Positions 36,166 through 45,334 of a stretch of DNA of 64,000 nucleotides are shown here, one piece after another (the stretch's first letter is position 1; each line of letters starts with the position of its first letter). Source of the DNA: Flectobacillus major DSM 103 (lineage in GTDB: Bacteria > Bacteroidota > Bacteroidia > Cytophagales > Spirosomataceae); the NCBI RefSeq assembly GCF_000427405.1, contig NZ_KE386492.1, forward strand, positions 214,667 to 278,666, read 5' to 3'. The notes beneath the pieces are model-generated. The model was not told the origin of the DNA and searched no databases. It worked only from the letters and a program-made list of their open reading frames with translations. The position numbers and the translations under genes were made by a program.

Positions 36166-36828
36166 ATGATTAAACTAAGCAACATCGAGAAGGTCTATCA
36201 GACCAGCAATATTGAAACATTGGCATTGAACAATATCAATATCGACATCAAAAAAGGAGAATTTGTATCTATCATGGGGCCTTCGGGCTGTGGCAAAAGT
36301 ACGCTTTTAAACATTATGGGACTTTTGGATGAACCCTCAACAGGAACAATCGCCATTGATAATAAGCCTGTTGAGAAATTTACGGATAAAGATTTGGCGT
36401 ATTTAAGAAATCAGAAAATAGGTTTTATTTTCCAAAGTTTTCACTTGATAAACGATTTATCTATTTTGGATAATGTAGAAATTCCCTTGCTTTATCGTGC
36501 TTCAACGAATAAAAGTAGAAGAGAAGCCGCCAAAGAAGCTTTAGAAAAAGTAGGATTAAGTAACAGAATGAAACACTTCCCGAACCAGCTTTCGGGTGGA
36601 CAAAAACAGCGTGTTGCCATTGCCAGAGCCATTGTGGGTAATCCAGAAATCATTTTGGCTGATGAACCTACAGGAAATTTGGACAGTGCAATGGGAAATG
36701 AAATTTTGAATATTCTTTTACAACTCAATGCAGAAGGAAGTACGATTGTGATGGTAACACACGACGAAAATATGGCAAAGAAAACCCACCGTTTGATTCG
36801 CCTTTTTGATGGCACGCAAGTATCTTAA
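36166..36828 (+). CDS. ABC transporter ATP-binding protein, MacB/LolD-type
   Basis: A 220-residue ATPase with all core motifs: Walker A GPSGCGKST, Q-loop in FIFQSFHL, signature LSGGQKQRVAIARA, Walker B IILADEPTGNLDS and the H-loop VTHD. The sequence and length place it in the MacB/LolD/FtsE group that powers mechanotransmission-type exporters with FtsX-like permeases. Two such permeases follow, so the complex may be a heterodimer. It begins 2 bp after the TolC gene and 24 bp before the first permease. The substrate is unknown; peptides, antibiotics and lipids are all handled by this family. Confidence 0.92.
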   Translation: MIKLSNIEKVYQTSNIETLALNNINIDIKKGEFVSIMGPSGCGKSTLLNIMGLLDEPSTGTIAIDNKPVEKFTDKDLAYLRNQKIGFIFQSFHLINDLSILDNVEIPLLYRASTNKSRREAAKEALEKVGLSNRMKHFPNQLSGGQKQRVAIARAIVGNPEIILADEPTGNLDSAMGNEILNILLQLNAEGSTIVMVTHDENMAKKTHRLIRLFDGTQVS

Positions 36829-36852
36829 TTTAACCTCTAAAATCTAAAAATC

Positions 36853-38097
36853 ATGTTATTCAATTATATCAAAATAGCGTGGAAAGTCTTACTTCGGCAT
36901 CCATTCTATACTTTTATTACGCTTTTTGGCATCACGCTTACACTCACGGTGTTGATGGTGATTACTTCTTTTATCGACCATTTGGTGGGGAGTCATTATC
37001 CAGAATACAAAAGAGATAGGTCGCTCTATATTATGAATATTGCCTTGCGAGATTCAGCCAGAACTTCTATGAACGGCGGCCCAATTTCATATAGTTTTGT
37101 AAAAGAACATATCAAATCGCTGAAGACACCCGAAAAAGTAGGGTTCTCTACGATGATTAGTTCGGCTAATTCCTATTTGAATGGAAAAAGAATCAAAGTG
37201 AGTACCAAGTTTTGTGATGCTACTTTTTGGGAAGTAACCGACTATGAATTTTTAGAAGGAAAGCCTTTTAACGACCAAAATATTGCCAATGGCGAACACG
37301 TAGTAGTGATTACCGATGCTATGAAAAAACAATATTTTGAAGACGAAACAGCTTCTGCTATTGGCAAAAGTATAGAAGTAGATAACGAGAAATTTAAAGT
37401 TATTGGCGTAGTAAAATCTGCTCCTGTCACTCGTATCATGACTTTTTCGGATGTGTTTTTTCCTTATAATTTGCCTAAAAGTAATTATCAAACCAAAGGC
37501 TTACAAGGTAGTTTTACCGCAATCATTTTGGCAAAAAACAAAAGCGATTTCAAAGCTATTCAAGATGAATTTGATGCTTCTGTCAGACGAATTCCTTTGC
37601 CTATTATGAATTGGGGGAATAGGTATGATATTATCGACATCAAGGCACAATCGTATATAGATACTTTTTTGTATAGTTTTTTAAGAGATGGACAAGATAT
37701 TTTTCTGTACGTTGGTATTTTCTTTATTCTATTGATGCTGATGGGTTTACCTGCTATCAATTTAGTGAATTTGAATGTGAGTAGAATCATGGAAAGGGCT
37801 TCCGAAATTGGGATTCGTAAAGCTTTTGGTGCTCCTTCGAGTTCTTTGGCTTGGCAATTTATTATTGAAAATATTTTTATTACGATGATTGGCGGTTCGT
37901 TTGCTTTAATCCTTACGCTCATTATCATCAGTATTTTCAATGACAGTGGCTTAATTCTTCATGCCGATTTGAGTATCAATTTTAGTGTATTTGGTGTGAG
38001 TTTATTGGTTTGTTTAGTTTTTGGTTTGCTCTCAGGCGTAGTTCCTGCCCTCAGAATGTCGAAAATGAAAGTTATTGATGCACTGAAAAGCTCTTAG
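36853..38097 (+). CDS. FtsX/MacB-like ABC permease, first copy
   Basis: A 414-residue inner membrane protein. One transmembrane helix (about 20-42) is followed by a large periplasmic MacB_PCD domain (about 45-265) and three C-terminal helices (about 285-405), with the FtsX-like motif ERASEIGIRKAFGAPSSSL after the second. These permeases do not carry substrate through the membrane; they drive the periplasmic adaptor mechanically. It shares an operon with the ATPase, adaptor and TolC genes. A 430-bp segment with REP palindromes and tandem repeats separates it from the second permease gene, so transcription may be interrupted or modulated there. Confidence 0.9.
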   Translation: MLFNYIKIAWKVLLRHPFYTFITLFGITLTLTVLMVITSFIDHLVGSHYPEYKRDRSLYIMNIALRDSARTSMNGGPISYSFVKEHIKSLKTPEKVGFSTMISSANSYLNGKRIKVSTKFCDATFWEVTDYEFLEGKPFNDQNIANGEHVVVITDAMKKQYFEDETASAIGKSIEVDNEKFKVIGVVKSAPVTRIMTFSDVFFPYNLPKSNYQTKGLQGSFTAIILAKNKSDFKAIQDEFDASVRRIPLPIMNWGNRYDIIDIKAQSYIDTFLYSFLRDGQDIFLYVGIFFILLMLMGLPAINLVNLNVSRIMERASEIGIRKAFGAPSSSLAWQFIIENIFITMIGGSFALILTLIIISIFNDSGLILHADLSINFSVFGVSLLVCLVFGLLSGVVPALRMSKMKVIDALKSS

Positions 38098-38156
38098 AGG
38101 CTATCGGACTTCGGCTATCGGGTTTCGGAGTTTTAGCAATGAGCTTTTTATAATGC

Positions 38157-38446
38157 GTAGCGGCAAACCCTTGCGGTTGCCGTTCAACAGGGCAAATGTA
38201 AACGTGGCAATCGCAATAGGGCAACCGCAAATGAGGAAAACGCAATAGGGCAACCGCAAACATGGAAAATACAGCAGGGCAAATGTAAACATGGAAAACG
38301 CAATAGGGCAACCGTAAATGTGGAAAACACAGCAGAGAAAATGTAAACATGGAAAACGCAATAGGGCAACCGCAAACATGGAAAATACAGCAGAGAAAAT
38401 GTAAACATGGAAAATGCAATAGGGCAACCGCAAGGGTTGCCCCTAC
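38157..38446. repeat. REP-bounded tandem repeat array between two permease genes
   Basis: The left boundary is GTAG (38157-38160) plus the stem CGGCAAACC / GGTTGCCG (38161-38182). The right boundary is the inverse stem GGGCAACC / GGTTGCCC (38422-38442) plus CTAC (38443-38446). Between them a 58-bp unit beginning CAATAGGGCAACCG recurs at 38243, 38301, 38359 and 38417, with a partial copy at 38214. Each unit contains half of the terminal REP palindrome plus a diverged copy (CAGGGCAAATGTAAAC). The boundary palindromes share the GTAG head with the RAYT-side array, so the same transposase could act on both. Minus-strand frames over the repeat are artefacts of its periodicity. Confidence 0.9.
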
Positions 38447-38525
38447 AAAATATTGTTGGTGTAAGAATGCCTCACAAAAGGAATTTCGGTATTAAAAATC
38501 ACTCACTCACTAATTCACAACAGAT

Positions 38526-39677
38526 ATGTTAGCTCATTTATTTAAACTCATCTGGAACAAAAGACGCCATCATACTTTATTGATGGTCGAGATTTGGTTT
38601 TCCTTTTTGGTACTTTTTGGCGTAATGTCGCTGATAAGCTACAATTTTAAAAACTACTTAGATCCCATCGGTTTTGAATATGAAAACGTTTGGGCTTTGG
38701 AACTCAACAAAAACCTAGATACTACAGCCATCACTGAAAAATTAAATACAATTTATCAGAAAATTAGAGCATATCCAGAAGTAGAGGTAGCAACAAGAAT
38801 GTCTTTTAACTCACCTTTTTCGTTTACCAATCATAACGGGGGTATTTCTTATAAAAAAAGTCATGCTCAAGCTGATTTTTACTTCACTGATGAAAATATA
38901 GCAAAAACCTTAGGTATAGAAGCCGCTCAAGGGAATTGGTATAAAAAAGCCGATGCTATATCCAAATTTAAGCCTGTGGTGATTAATCGAAAAGCCAAGG
39001 AAAGCTTATTTGGTGATATAAACCCAATTGGAAAAGTGCTGGTCGATAGCCAGAAAGTAGTAGGCGTGATTGACAATTTCAAAGCTAAAGGAGAATTTAC
39101 TAATAATGAACCTTGTATTTTTACCTTGATTGATGAGAAGTATGATTATGGTAAAATACTGATTAAAGTAAAGCCTGGTACAGATGCTAATTTTGAGGCA
39201 AAGCTTACAAAAGATGTAGGTGCTATCGCTAAAGATTGGACAATCGAAGTAAGTTATTTGACTGACCAACGCCAAAATCAGCATAATTTAGCCTTAGTGC
39301 CAGTAATTGTTTTTTTGATTATTACTGTATTTTTATTGGTCAATGTAGCAATGGGCTTGTTTGGGATTCTGAATTTAAACATTGCCAAGCGCCGTGAAGA
39401 AATTGGTGTTCGCCGTGCAATGGGAGCTACAGAAGGCAGTATCAAACTTCAATTTGTTGGCGAAATGTGGGTAATTGCTACATTCGGTATCATTATTGGG
39501 ATTCTTTTTGCAGTTCAATTCCCTTTAATGAATATTTTTAACCTTGAGTCCAGTATTTATTGGATGGCAATAGGGCTTTCTGTCATAACTTTATATGGTA
39601 TCATAACGCTTTGTGCCTATCATCCAAGCCGACAAGCTGCCAAAATCCAGCCAGCAATGGCCTTACATGAACAATAA
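38526..39677 (+). CDS. FtsX/MacB-like ABC permease, second copy
   Basis: A 383-residue protein with the same plan as the first permease: one transmembrane helix (about 18-40), a periplasmic MacB_PCD domain (about 42-245) and three C-terminal helices (about 260-375), with NIAKRREEIGVRRAMGATEGSI after the second. The periplasmic domain is shorter than in the first copy and the two are diverged, so they are not a recent duplication. Together they would give a heterodimeric permease for the ATPase encoded upstream. The REP array in front of it leaves about 80 bp for any separate promoter. It ends the exporter operon. Confidence 0.88.
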   Translation: MLAHLFKLIWNKRRHHTLLMVEIWFSFLVLFGVMSLISYNFKNYLDPIGFEYENVWALELNKNLDTTAITEKLNTIYQKIRAYPEVEVATRMSFNSPFSFTNHNGGISYKKSHAQADFYFTDENIAKTLGIEAAQGNWYKKADAISKFKPVVINRKAKESLFGDINPIGKVLVDSQKVVGVIDNFKAKGEFTNNEPCIFTLIDEKYDYGKILIKVKPGTDANFEAKLTKDVGAIAKDWTIEVSYLTDQRQNQHNLALVPVIVFLIITVFLLVNVAMGLFGILNLNIAKRREEIGVRRAMGATEGSIKLQFVGEMWVIATFGIIIGILFAVQFPLMNIFNLESSIYWMAIGLSVITLYGIITLCAYHPSRQAAKIQPAMALHEQ

Positions 39678-39701
39678 TTACTACTTATTTAACTCATGAT
39701 A

Positions 39702-39735
39702 TTATACGTTGGCTTCTCTAAAAGCCAACGTATAA
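39702..39735 (+). terminator. Terminator hairpin of the exporter operon
   Basis: TTATACGTTGGCTT (39702-39715) and AAGCCAACGTATAA (39722-39735) form a perfect 14-bp stem with a 6-nt loop, 24 bp past the second permease stop. Confidence 0.75.
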
Positions 39736-39902
39736 AAACTCAATATAGAGCTTACGAGAAGCAAGCAAAGATAAACAACTCGCCATGCTAATAGCTTCTA
39801 AAGTAAAGATATTCAGCTAGTTTGTTGTTTTCTTATAGATTTAATTAAAGGGAAGTAAGGATTATAATAGAGTTTCTGCTTCTCGGTAAGCCCTGTACTG
39901 AG

Positions 39903-40310
39903 TTATGAATTTATGTATCGTCTTGTATTTAGCCTAAAAATGGCATTGATACGTGCCTGAATTTCGAGGGGATTAAATGGCTTTTCGATAAAATTATCAG
40001 CTCCTAAATTCATACATTCAATTCGTTCGTGGCTTTCGGCTGAGCCCGATAACAGAATAATTGGCAACTCGGCATATAAATTGCTTTGTCGAAGTGCTTT
40101 GATGAGTTCTTTGCCATTCATTTTGGGCATATTTAATTCTGTAATCATAAAATCAATATCCTGACCTGAATTCAAATAGCTCCAAGCTTCTAATCCATCA
40201 TTTTTCAATATAATGTCAAATTCTTCTCCCAAAAAACGTTCTAAGACATGATGGGTGGTTTCGGCATGATCAACTACAAGCAATTTCTTTTTAATATTAT
40301 TATTCATCAT
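39903..40310 (-). CDS. Orphan receiver-like protein with Glu in place of the phosphoacceptor Asp
   Basis: A 135-residue single receiver domain. The beta-3 motif, normally DLxMP with Asp as phosphate acceptor, reads MITELNMPKMNG: Glu58 (codon 40137-40139) replaces the Asp. The acidic pair in loop 1 is Asp14-His15 (VVDHAETT) instead of Asp-Asp. The switch Ser (LLSGSAE) and Lys (FIEKPF) are retained. Phosphorylation by the usual chemistry is therefore unlikely; Glu at this site often mimics the phosphorylated state. No kinase is adjacent: the exporter operon is convergent, and about 370 bp of non-coding DNA lie upstream. It may be a constitutive or phosphorylation-independent signalling partner. 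Confidence 0.88.
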   Translation of the reverse strand: MMNNNIKKKLLVVDHAETTHHVLERFLGEEFDIILKNDGLEAWSYLNSGQDIDFMITELNMPKMNGKELIKALRQSNLYAELPIILLSGSAESHERIECMNLGADNFIEKPFNPLEIQARINAIFRLNTRRYINS

Positions 40311-40678
40311 AAGGGTGGTTGGTAAAGTAAAGGACTTTAATTTTTGACAATAAGTTGTATTAATAGAGAATTTGCAGATGTAGGAAATGAAAATAAAGTA
40401 AATTTTATATGTTAGTGCATAATTGTTAGTTTTAATGCAATAATCATGCCTTAAATGTAGAAAATCCTGATTTTACTATTTTATAAAAAAAATACATGAA
40501 ATAATTATATTTATGAAGAAAGAAGAAAATAGATGATTGCCTGAATATCAGCGATTCCAGTTTTGAAACACAAAAAACGATATTTTAAAAATTATACTAA
40601 TTTACTAAATTAAATGGAGTTGTAAAGAGCAATATATACAGCTAAATTCCATAAGGATTTGTGCTATTACTGAATATT
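40311..40678. other. Non-coding gap
   Basis: About 370 bp of very AT-rich DNA between two minus-strand genes, presumably holding the promoter of the orphan receiver. I see no hairpin, repeat or convincing frame. Confidence 0.4.
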
Positions 40679-41572
40679 TTATGTATTTATGCCCTGTTCT
40701 TGTAATATATTACGGAGAAGTGGCTCAAGGTCGGCCTGTTGGGTTTTTGATTTGATTTGGGTGGTAAGGTTATCGTATTCGGTTTGTGATGGAATTTTAT
40801 CAATTTGATAAGTCAAAATTTTCACAAGTTTAGCATATTTCCGTTTCTGATACCAAACAAAACCAATAATACCGCAGGCTATAACACCTAGCGTAACCAG
40901 CAGCTCGGTTGCTTGTTTTTGAACAAAAGGTAAATCTTTATATACAAGCTTATCGATACTTTTCTGAAGGCTGTCAATACTTGGCTGTAAGGCCTTGCTC
41001 ACTAACAATTGCATATTTTTTTGGGTATTTTGTCCTAATAAATGATTCATAAATAAGGCTATTTTGGCTTCAGAAGATGGTGCCGCTAGCGAATCCAAGC
41101 CTTTTTGAATCATATTGCTCAATAGATGTTCGGTATTGTGGTTGAGTTTTCCTGTAAGCTCGCTCACTAAATTAATCAGAAATTTTTTTAGCTTTTCATC
41201 TTGAACGTTACCCTTGATTGAGTTGAGTTGTATGTTGAGTGTTTTTCCGAGTTGGATGAGTTTTGCCTCCGACAGGTTTCCGATACTATCTAAGGTTTTT
41301 ATGAGTTTTTGTACATCAGGGTTTAGCGTATCCATACTTCCTTTCAAGCCCCCAATAAGGTTTTGAGTAATCAATTGTGCCTTTTCACTTGCTCCGAGGG
41401 CAAGATTTTGTCCAGCACGTCGTGTTAGTGTATCTATTTCTGGATGAGCAGACCCGACGGCCTTTTTTAATGAAAGTTTATCTACTTCGTTCTTGATTAC
41501 GCCACAGCTTAGTAATTGAGACACCAGCATGGTTATCAGAGCAATAGTAAAAAAATATGTTAGCGTTTTCAT
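40679..41572 (-). CDS. Lipoprotein with helical domain and C-terminal membrane helix
   Basis: A 297-residue protein. The N-terminus (about 1-23) is a lipoprotein signal with lipobox LLSC, giving a lipidated Cys23. The body (about 25-220) is almost entirely amphipathic helix with repeated heptad-like segments (DTLNPDVQKLIKTLDSIGNL, LQKSIDKLVYKDLPF). A transmembrane helix follows (about 226-246, TLGVIACGIIGFVWYQKRK), then a charged tail. A lipid anchor plus a second membrane segment suggests a protein tethered at the inner membrane. I do not recognise the family. It lies about 110 bp downstream of the metallophosphoesterase gene in the same direction. Confidence 0.7.
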   Translation of the reverse strand: MKTLTYFFTIALITMLVSQLLSCGVIKNEVDKLSLKKAVGSAHPEIDTLTRRAGQNLALGASEKAQLITQNLIGGLKGSMDTLNPDVQKLIKTLDSIGNLSEAKLIQLGKTLNIQLNSIKGNVQDEKLKKFLINLVSELTGKLNHNTEHLLSNMIQKGLDSLAAPSSEAKIALFMNHLLGQNTQKNMQLLVSKALQPSIDSLQKSIDKLVYKDLPFVQKQATELLVTLGVIACGIIGFVWYQKRKYAKLVKILTYQIDKIPSQTEYDNLTTQIKSKTQQADLEPLLRNILQEQGINT

Positions 41573-41684
41573 GATAAATAGGACGTTTTGGGCAAAAATA
41601 TTCCTGAAAATAGATTAAGAAGTTTATTCAAAATTGTAGATTATCGTTGATTTTGACGACATTCTGCCAGTAAATCCTTTGGGC

Positions 41685-43109
41685 TTATATCCGTGTACTA
41701 ATTTCTATTTCATCGGCTCTATTGGCATCGTCGTTCCAGCGTAATAGAGGCTTAAATTGACAATTTTGATTTTCATCAATTTGGATATACAAAAAAGTAA
41801 AAGTACGGTCTTGACGAATAGCAGCACTTGAATTTTCAACAATAGGAATCCATGTTCCAGTATTAAAAAAAGCTTTTCCTTCAAAAAAAAGCTGATAGGG
41901 ATTATGTGTATGACCCATTGTAATAATCTGTAAATGAGGGTATTGAGTAAAAATATCAAAGGCGTTTTTGGACAAATCGCTAGGTTCGGTAAGTCTGAAT
42001 TTTACTAATAACCTCCCAAAGAGGTAAGATAATACCAATAAGCCAAGATTCTTGAGAGGACTAAGCCATGATAAACTAATATCCGAGAAAGAACCTGTTT
42101 GGTATTCTTTGAAAATAAGATAAGCCGTAATGCCAATTGGCACAAGAACTAAGCCAATAAATGTAAGAAAGTGGCCAAATACATATAAAAACTCCTGTTT
42201 TTTAATAAATTTTAGTATGTAAAATAACCTTTTGAATACTAATTCTATGGCCAATGGAAAACGCTCTCGTATCAAAATTGGTAATATATTGCTTGTTGGG
42301 CGTACATTGTCGAGAAAAGGGTAGTCTATTTCGATACGATTGAGCAAATATCGATTCACAAACGAACCCAAAGGCAATCGCAATTGTCCTGATTGTGAGC
42401 CTTCTAACGTATCAGAACCAACAATAGACGTAAATGTGTCATATTGATGGCCATGTTCAATATAGATTTTCTGGTTGATAATGAGGCTATCTTGATAAAA
42501 CAAAATATCGTTTTGAGAAAAATCAACATTGGATTTAGGCACTCTGTTTTCTTGAACGAGTACGCTAAAATAAGCCTGTACTTTGGGCCAATACCATTCA
42601 AAATCATGATTTCCCTTCACGATAATCATATTGTGGTTCGGCTGGCTCATCCATTTTCCCAATGCCGCAAAAAGTTTTGGATGCCCCAAAGCTACCTGTT
42701 GTAATTTCCAAATACTTTTAAAATCATCAGTTTTAAAGCCGTATTTATTTTCATCTTTGTATTCAACACTATTCTGCAACTCTTGGGGTGTTTTATGAAT
42801 ATCAACCTTTTTGAGCCAAACCGACCATTCTAAAAAATTAAGGTTTTGAAGTTCGTTAGGTTGAAAAATCACACGTAAGAAGTCGATAAAATCACCATTG
42901 ATAATTAAGGTAGCCTTTTCGTGTTGAGATTTTTCGATACAATAATCTATCCAACGGGCAAATGAAGCATCGGCAAAAAAATTTTCAGTACCTGTATAAA
43001 GACCCGATTTTTCTCGTCCTCTTGATATATGCAAATCACTAATAATAAATAAATGTCGGTCGTTGAGTTCCAAATTTTCGACAGGATGTTGCGGCTTTTT
43101 ATGGGACAT
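41685..43109 (-). CDS. Calcineurin-like metallophosphoesterase with membrane helices
   Basis: A 474-residue protein with the full dimetal phosphoesterase signature in order: ISDLHIS (about 25-31), INGDFIDF, VKGNHDFEWYW, IEHGHQYD and, after an insertion, MGHTHNPY near the C-terminus. Between the last two motifs lie two transmembrane helices (about 305-335 and 350-375), so part of the catalytic core is split by a membrane hairpin, unusual for soluble family members. The substrate could be a nucleotide, phospholipid or phosphoprotein; the UDP-2,3-diacylglucosamine hydrolase group shares the fold but lacks these helices. It is probably bound to the cytoplasmic membrane. Confidence 0.85.
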   Translation of the reverse strand: MSHKKPQHPVENLELNDRHLFIISDLHISRGREKSGLYTGTENFFADASFARWIDYCIEKSQHEKATLIINGDFIDFLRVIFQPNELQNLNFLEWSVWLKKVDIHKTPQELQNSVEYKDENKYGFKTDDFKSIWKLQQVALGHPKLFAALGKWMSQPNHNMIIVKGNHDFEWYWPKVQAYFSVLVQENRVPKSNVDFSQNDILFYQDSLIINQKIYIEHGHQYDTFTSIVGSDTLEGSQSGQLRLPLGSFVNRYLLNRIEIDYPFLDNVRPTSNILPILIRERFPLAIELVFKRLFYILKFIKKQEFLYVFGHFLTFIGLVLVPIGITAYLIFKEYQTGSFSDISLSWLSPLKNLGLLVLSYLFGRLLVKFRLTEPSDLSKNAFDIFTQYPHLQIITMGHTHNPYQLFFEGKAFFNTGTWIPIVENSSAAIRQDRTFTFLYIQIDENQNCQFKPLLRWNDDANRADEIEISTRI

Positions 43110-43389
43110 ATCTTTACAAAAAACAAATGGAGGGTTTATGCTTAAAGATATAGCATTATGTTGAATTATGCTAGCGTAGAAATACTGTATTTATTGAAGG
43201 ATAAAAGATGTAATTACATGCTTGACTGAATTTTTATGATAGCTCAATAGTTGGTCTAGTATTTGATTGATTGCCTGATCAAATAAGCTCTATACAAATT
43301 TGGCATAAGTATTGTATTTTTGATAACTTTCTGATAATCAATATGTAATATCAAAAAAAAGATACCTTGTTACTTTATATACTAATCAT
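43110..43389. other. Non-coding gap
   Basis: AT-rich stretch upstream of the metallophosphoesterase gene, presumably with its promoter. I see no frame and no repeat. Confidence 0.35.
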
Positions 43390-43435
43390 AAAAAAATAGG
43401 CCGTAGATTATACCCATTGGGCAACCTACGACCTA
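43390..43435 (-). terminator. Intrinsic terminator of the carboxylesterase gene
   Basis: On the minus strand, 10-nt arms (43426-43435 and 43397-43406) pair with one G-U wobble and are followed by seven T residues (43390-43396 on the complement). It lies about 26 bp past the esterase stop. Confidence 0.75.
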
Positions 43436-43461
43436 CATTATTGATTCTGAAGGGTTATTGT

Positions 43462-45099
43462 TTATTTTCCAGCCGTGATACTCAGTAATTCTTTGTCATG
43501 ATGAAATTTAAGAACCGACTGATTATCAAAAATCATTGTAGCTCCTTTTTCGGCTGAATAAGGCAACCAATTAGGTAATCCTTTGTGATTAGGATTTCCT
43601 GTTTTGGCAAAATTTATCCATGCCTGACTCATTTTGTCGGCCAACAAATGAGCTTCTTTTCCACCTCCTGTCATTTCTTCACAACGAGCAATATTATTAA
43701 AAACAAATGCCAAATCAATACAGTGAATAGACTTGTACATACCATCCATTACGGGCGACTGCCAGGTGAACATATAAGCGTATACTGGAGCTCCACCAAA
43801 GTTTGATTTCATATTGGCGTGTTTAACAGTTCCTGGGCGAAACATATTTACGTCAATATCAATAAGATCGGAAGGTTTGGTTGTATTTGGATATGCCTTT
43901 TCTACAGCCTGAAGGTAATTATCTGTTTGGTCGGCATATTTTTTCTTCAAAAAATCAATAGCTTGTTCTTTACTAAACTCACGAATAGCAGGATTCATAA
44001 GTGATGCCATAAATTCATTTTTGGTCGAACCTATAAGTAATGGAATGTCTTTGGCAAGTGCCATACCCGCTGGGTCAACTTGCTGATAAGGTAAGAAATC
44101 GCCATCGTGTACTGGCCCCCAACCTAAACCACCACCCACAAAGCTTTTACCCTCTGCTTTCATTTGGCTTTGTACTTTCTGGATAGCTTTTTTGCCAGCT
44201 TCATTCAGTTTTTCGTATGAAATTTTCTGTAACGAATCTACTTGATTAGGCTTTAGACCAAGTACTTCCAACAATGCCTCACCTACACGTTTGCTATCTT
44301 CTTGTTCTAAGAAACTAGTACGATAGCTCCCACTTTGATTGATAGCTTTGTGAAATAAACCCTTGGCCGATGGAGCATACATCAGGGTTGTTACCTTAGC
44401 TCCACCACCCGACTGGCCAAAAATAGTAACATTATTAGGGTCACCGCCAAAGTTTGCGATATTGGCTTTTACCCATTCTAATGCCACTACAATATCCATC
44501 ATGCCTACATTGGCCGATTTTTTATATTTTTCGCCAAAGCTCGATAAATCACAAAAGCCTAGAATATTTAAACGATGATTGACCGATACTACCACAACAT
44601 CGCCCTTTTTACTAAGATTTTCGCCGTCATACGAAGGTAATTCAATAGCCGAACCCGCAGCAAAACCACCTCCGTGCAACCATACCATCACAGGACGCTT
44701 TTTTTGATCGTTGATACCGGGTGTCCATACATTCAAGGTTTGACAATTTTCGTTGGTATAACCCCAGTTATGATTAAAAGCAAACTCTAATACATCAAAA
44801 ACCGATGTAGTTGGGTCGGTTGGGCAAACAGGCCCGTAGGTCATCGAACTTCTTACGTCTGTCCATGCTTTGGGTTTGCTTGGTGGCATAAAACGCTCAG
44901 ATTGAGCATAAGGAATACCTTTATAAGTAAAAGTATTGTTGTGAATATAACCTCTTACTTTGCCAAGGTCGGTAGCCACAACGGCGGTTTTGGCATTAGC
45001 AATAATAGGATCGGCTGTTTGGGCTTTGCTTGATTGTGTTGGCGACAGGCTTAATAACACTGCTAACGAGCCTAACAAAATTGTAGCGTTTTTTTTCAT
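43462..45099 (-). CDS. Type-B carboxylesterase (exported)
   Basis: A 545-residue alpha/beta hydrolase with a signal peptide (about 1-27, ending SSKAQ). The catalytic Ser230 lies in GQSGGGAK, Glu362 in GSTKNEF and His459 in SIHCIDLAF, the triad of type-B carboxylesterases. The oxyanion-hole motif VWLHGGGFAAGS is present. It is probably periplasmic and hydrolyses ester side-chains, for example acetyl or feruloyl groups on plant sugars; the substrate is not clear from sequence. It is divergent from the ExuT-like transporter gene across 235 bp, which suggests a shared regulatory region and a role in carbohydrate ester breakdown. Confidence 0.9.
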   Translation of the reverse strand: MKKNATILLGSLAVLLSLSPTQSSKAQTADPIIANAKTAVVATDLGKVRGYIHNNTFTYKGIPYAQSERFMPPSKPKAWTDVRSSMTYGPVCPTDPTTSVFDVLEFAFNHNWGYTNENCQTLNVWTPGINDQKKRPVMVWLHGGGFAAGSAIELPSYDGENLSKKGDVVVVSVNHRLNILGFCDLSSFGEKYKKSANVGMMDIVVALEWVKANIANFGGDPNNVTIFGQSGGGAKVTTLMYAPSAKGLFHKAINQSGSYRTSFLEQEDSKRVGEALLEVLGLKPNQVDSLQKISYEKLNEAGKKAIQKVQSQMKAEGKSFVGGGLGWGPVHDGDFLPYQQVDPAGMALAKDIPLLIGSTKNEFMASLMNPAIREFSKEQAIDFLKKKYADQTDNYLQAVEKAYPNTTKPSDLIDIDVNMFRPGTVKHANMKSNFGGAPVYAYMFTWQSPVMDGMYKSIHCIDLAFVFNNIARCEEMTGGGKEAHLLADKMSQAWINFAKTGNPNHKGLPNWLPYSAEKGATMIFDNQSVLKFHHDKELLSITAGK

Positions 45100-45127
45100 T
45101 TGGATAGTATTTTCAAGTTAAATAAAG

Positions 45128-45193
45128 TTGAGACAAGGATAATTTAAAGGAAAATCAATTGTCTCAATATGAGACTTTAGATTACAAAAGTCT
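45128..45193. promoter_or_regulatory. Overlapping inverted repeats in the esterase/MFS divergent promoter
   Basis: TTGAGACAA (45128-45136) is repeated in inverse at 45159-45167 (TTGTCTCAA). GTCTCAATATGAGAC (45161-45175) is an imperfect palindrome. AGACTTT (45172-45178) pairs with AAAGTCT (45187-45193). The cluster shares a GAGAC core and looks like operator sites. The LacI gene 2 kb away is a possible regulator, although the sites lack the classical LacI centre. Confidence 0.45.
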
Positions 45194-45334
45194 AAAAAAT
45201 ATTTAAAAAAATGCAATTATGTCTAAAATTTATTTGAAAATTTAATACTCAGGCAAGGAAACTAAGAATATTCGGGTATAAATCAGGTTAGGGTGTCTTT
45301 AGAACATAGTTATTCATCCCCTTAAAATGATATT

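Noticed and set aside
38072..38433. Minus-strand frames encoding repeated Leu-Pro-Tyr-Cys and Phe-rich segments
   Set aside because: They are read through the 58-bp tandem array in three frames at once; the periodic protein is a by-product of the DNA repeat.
43300..43316. TTTGGCATAAGTATTG as a sigma-54 element
   Set aside because: The -12 reads GT and no plus-strand gene starts for 2 kb.
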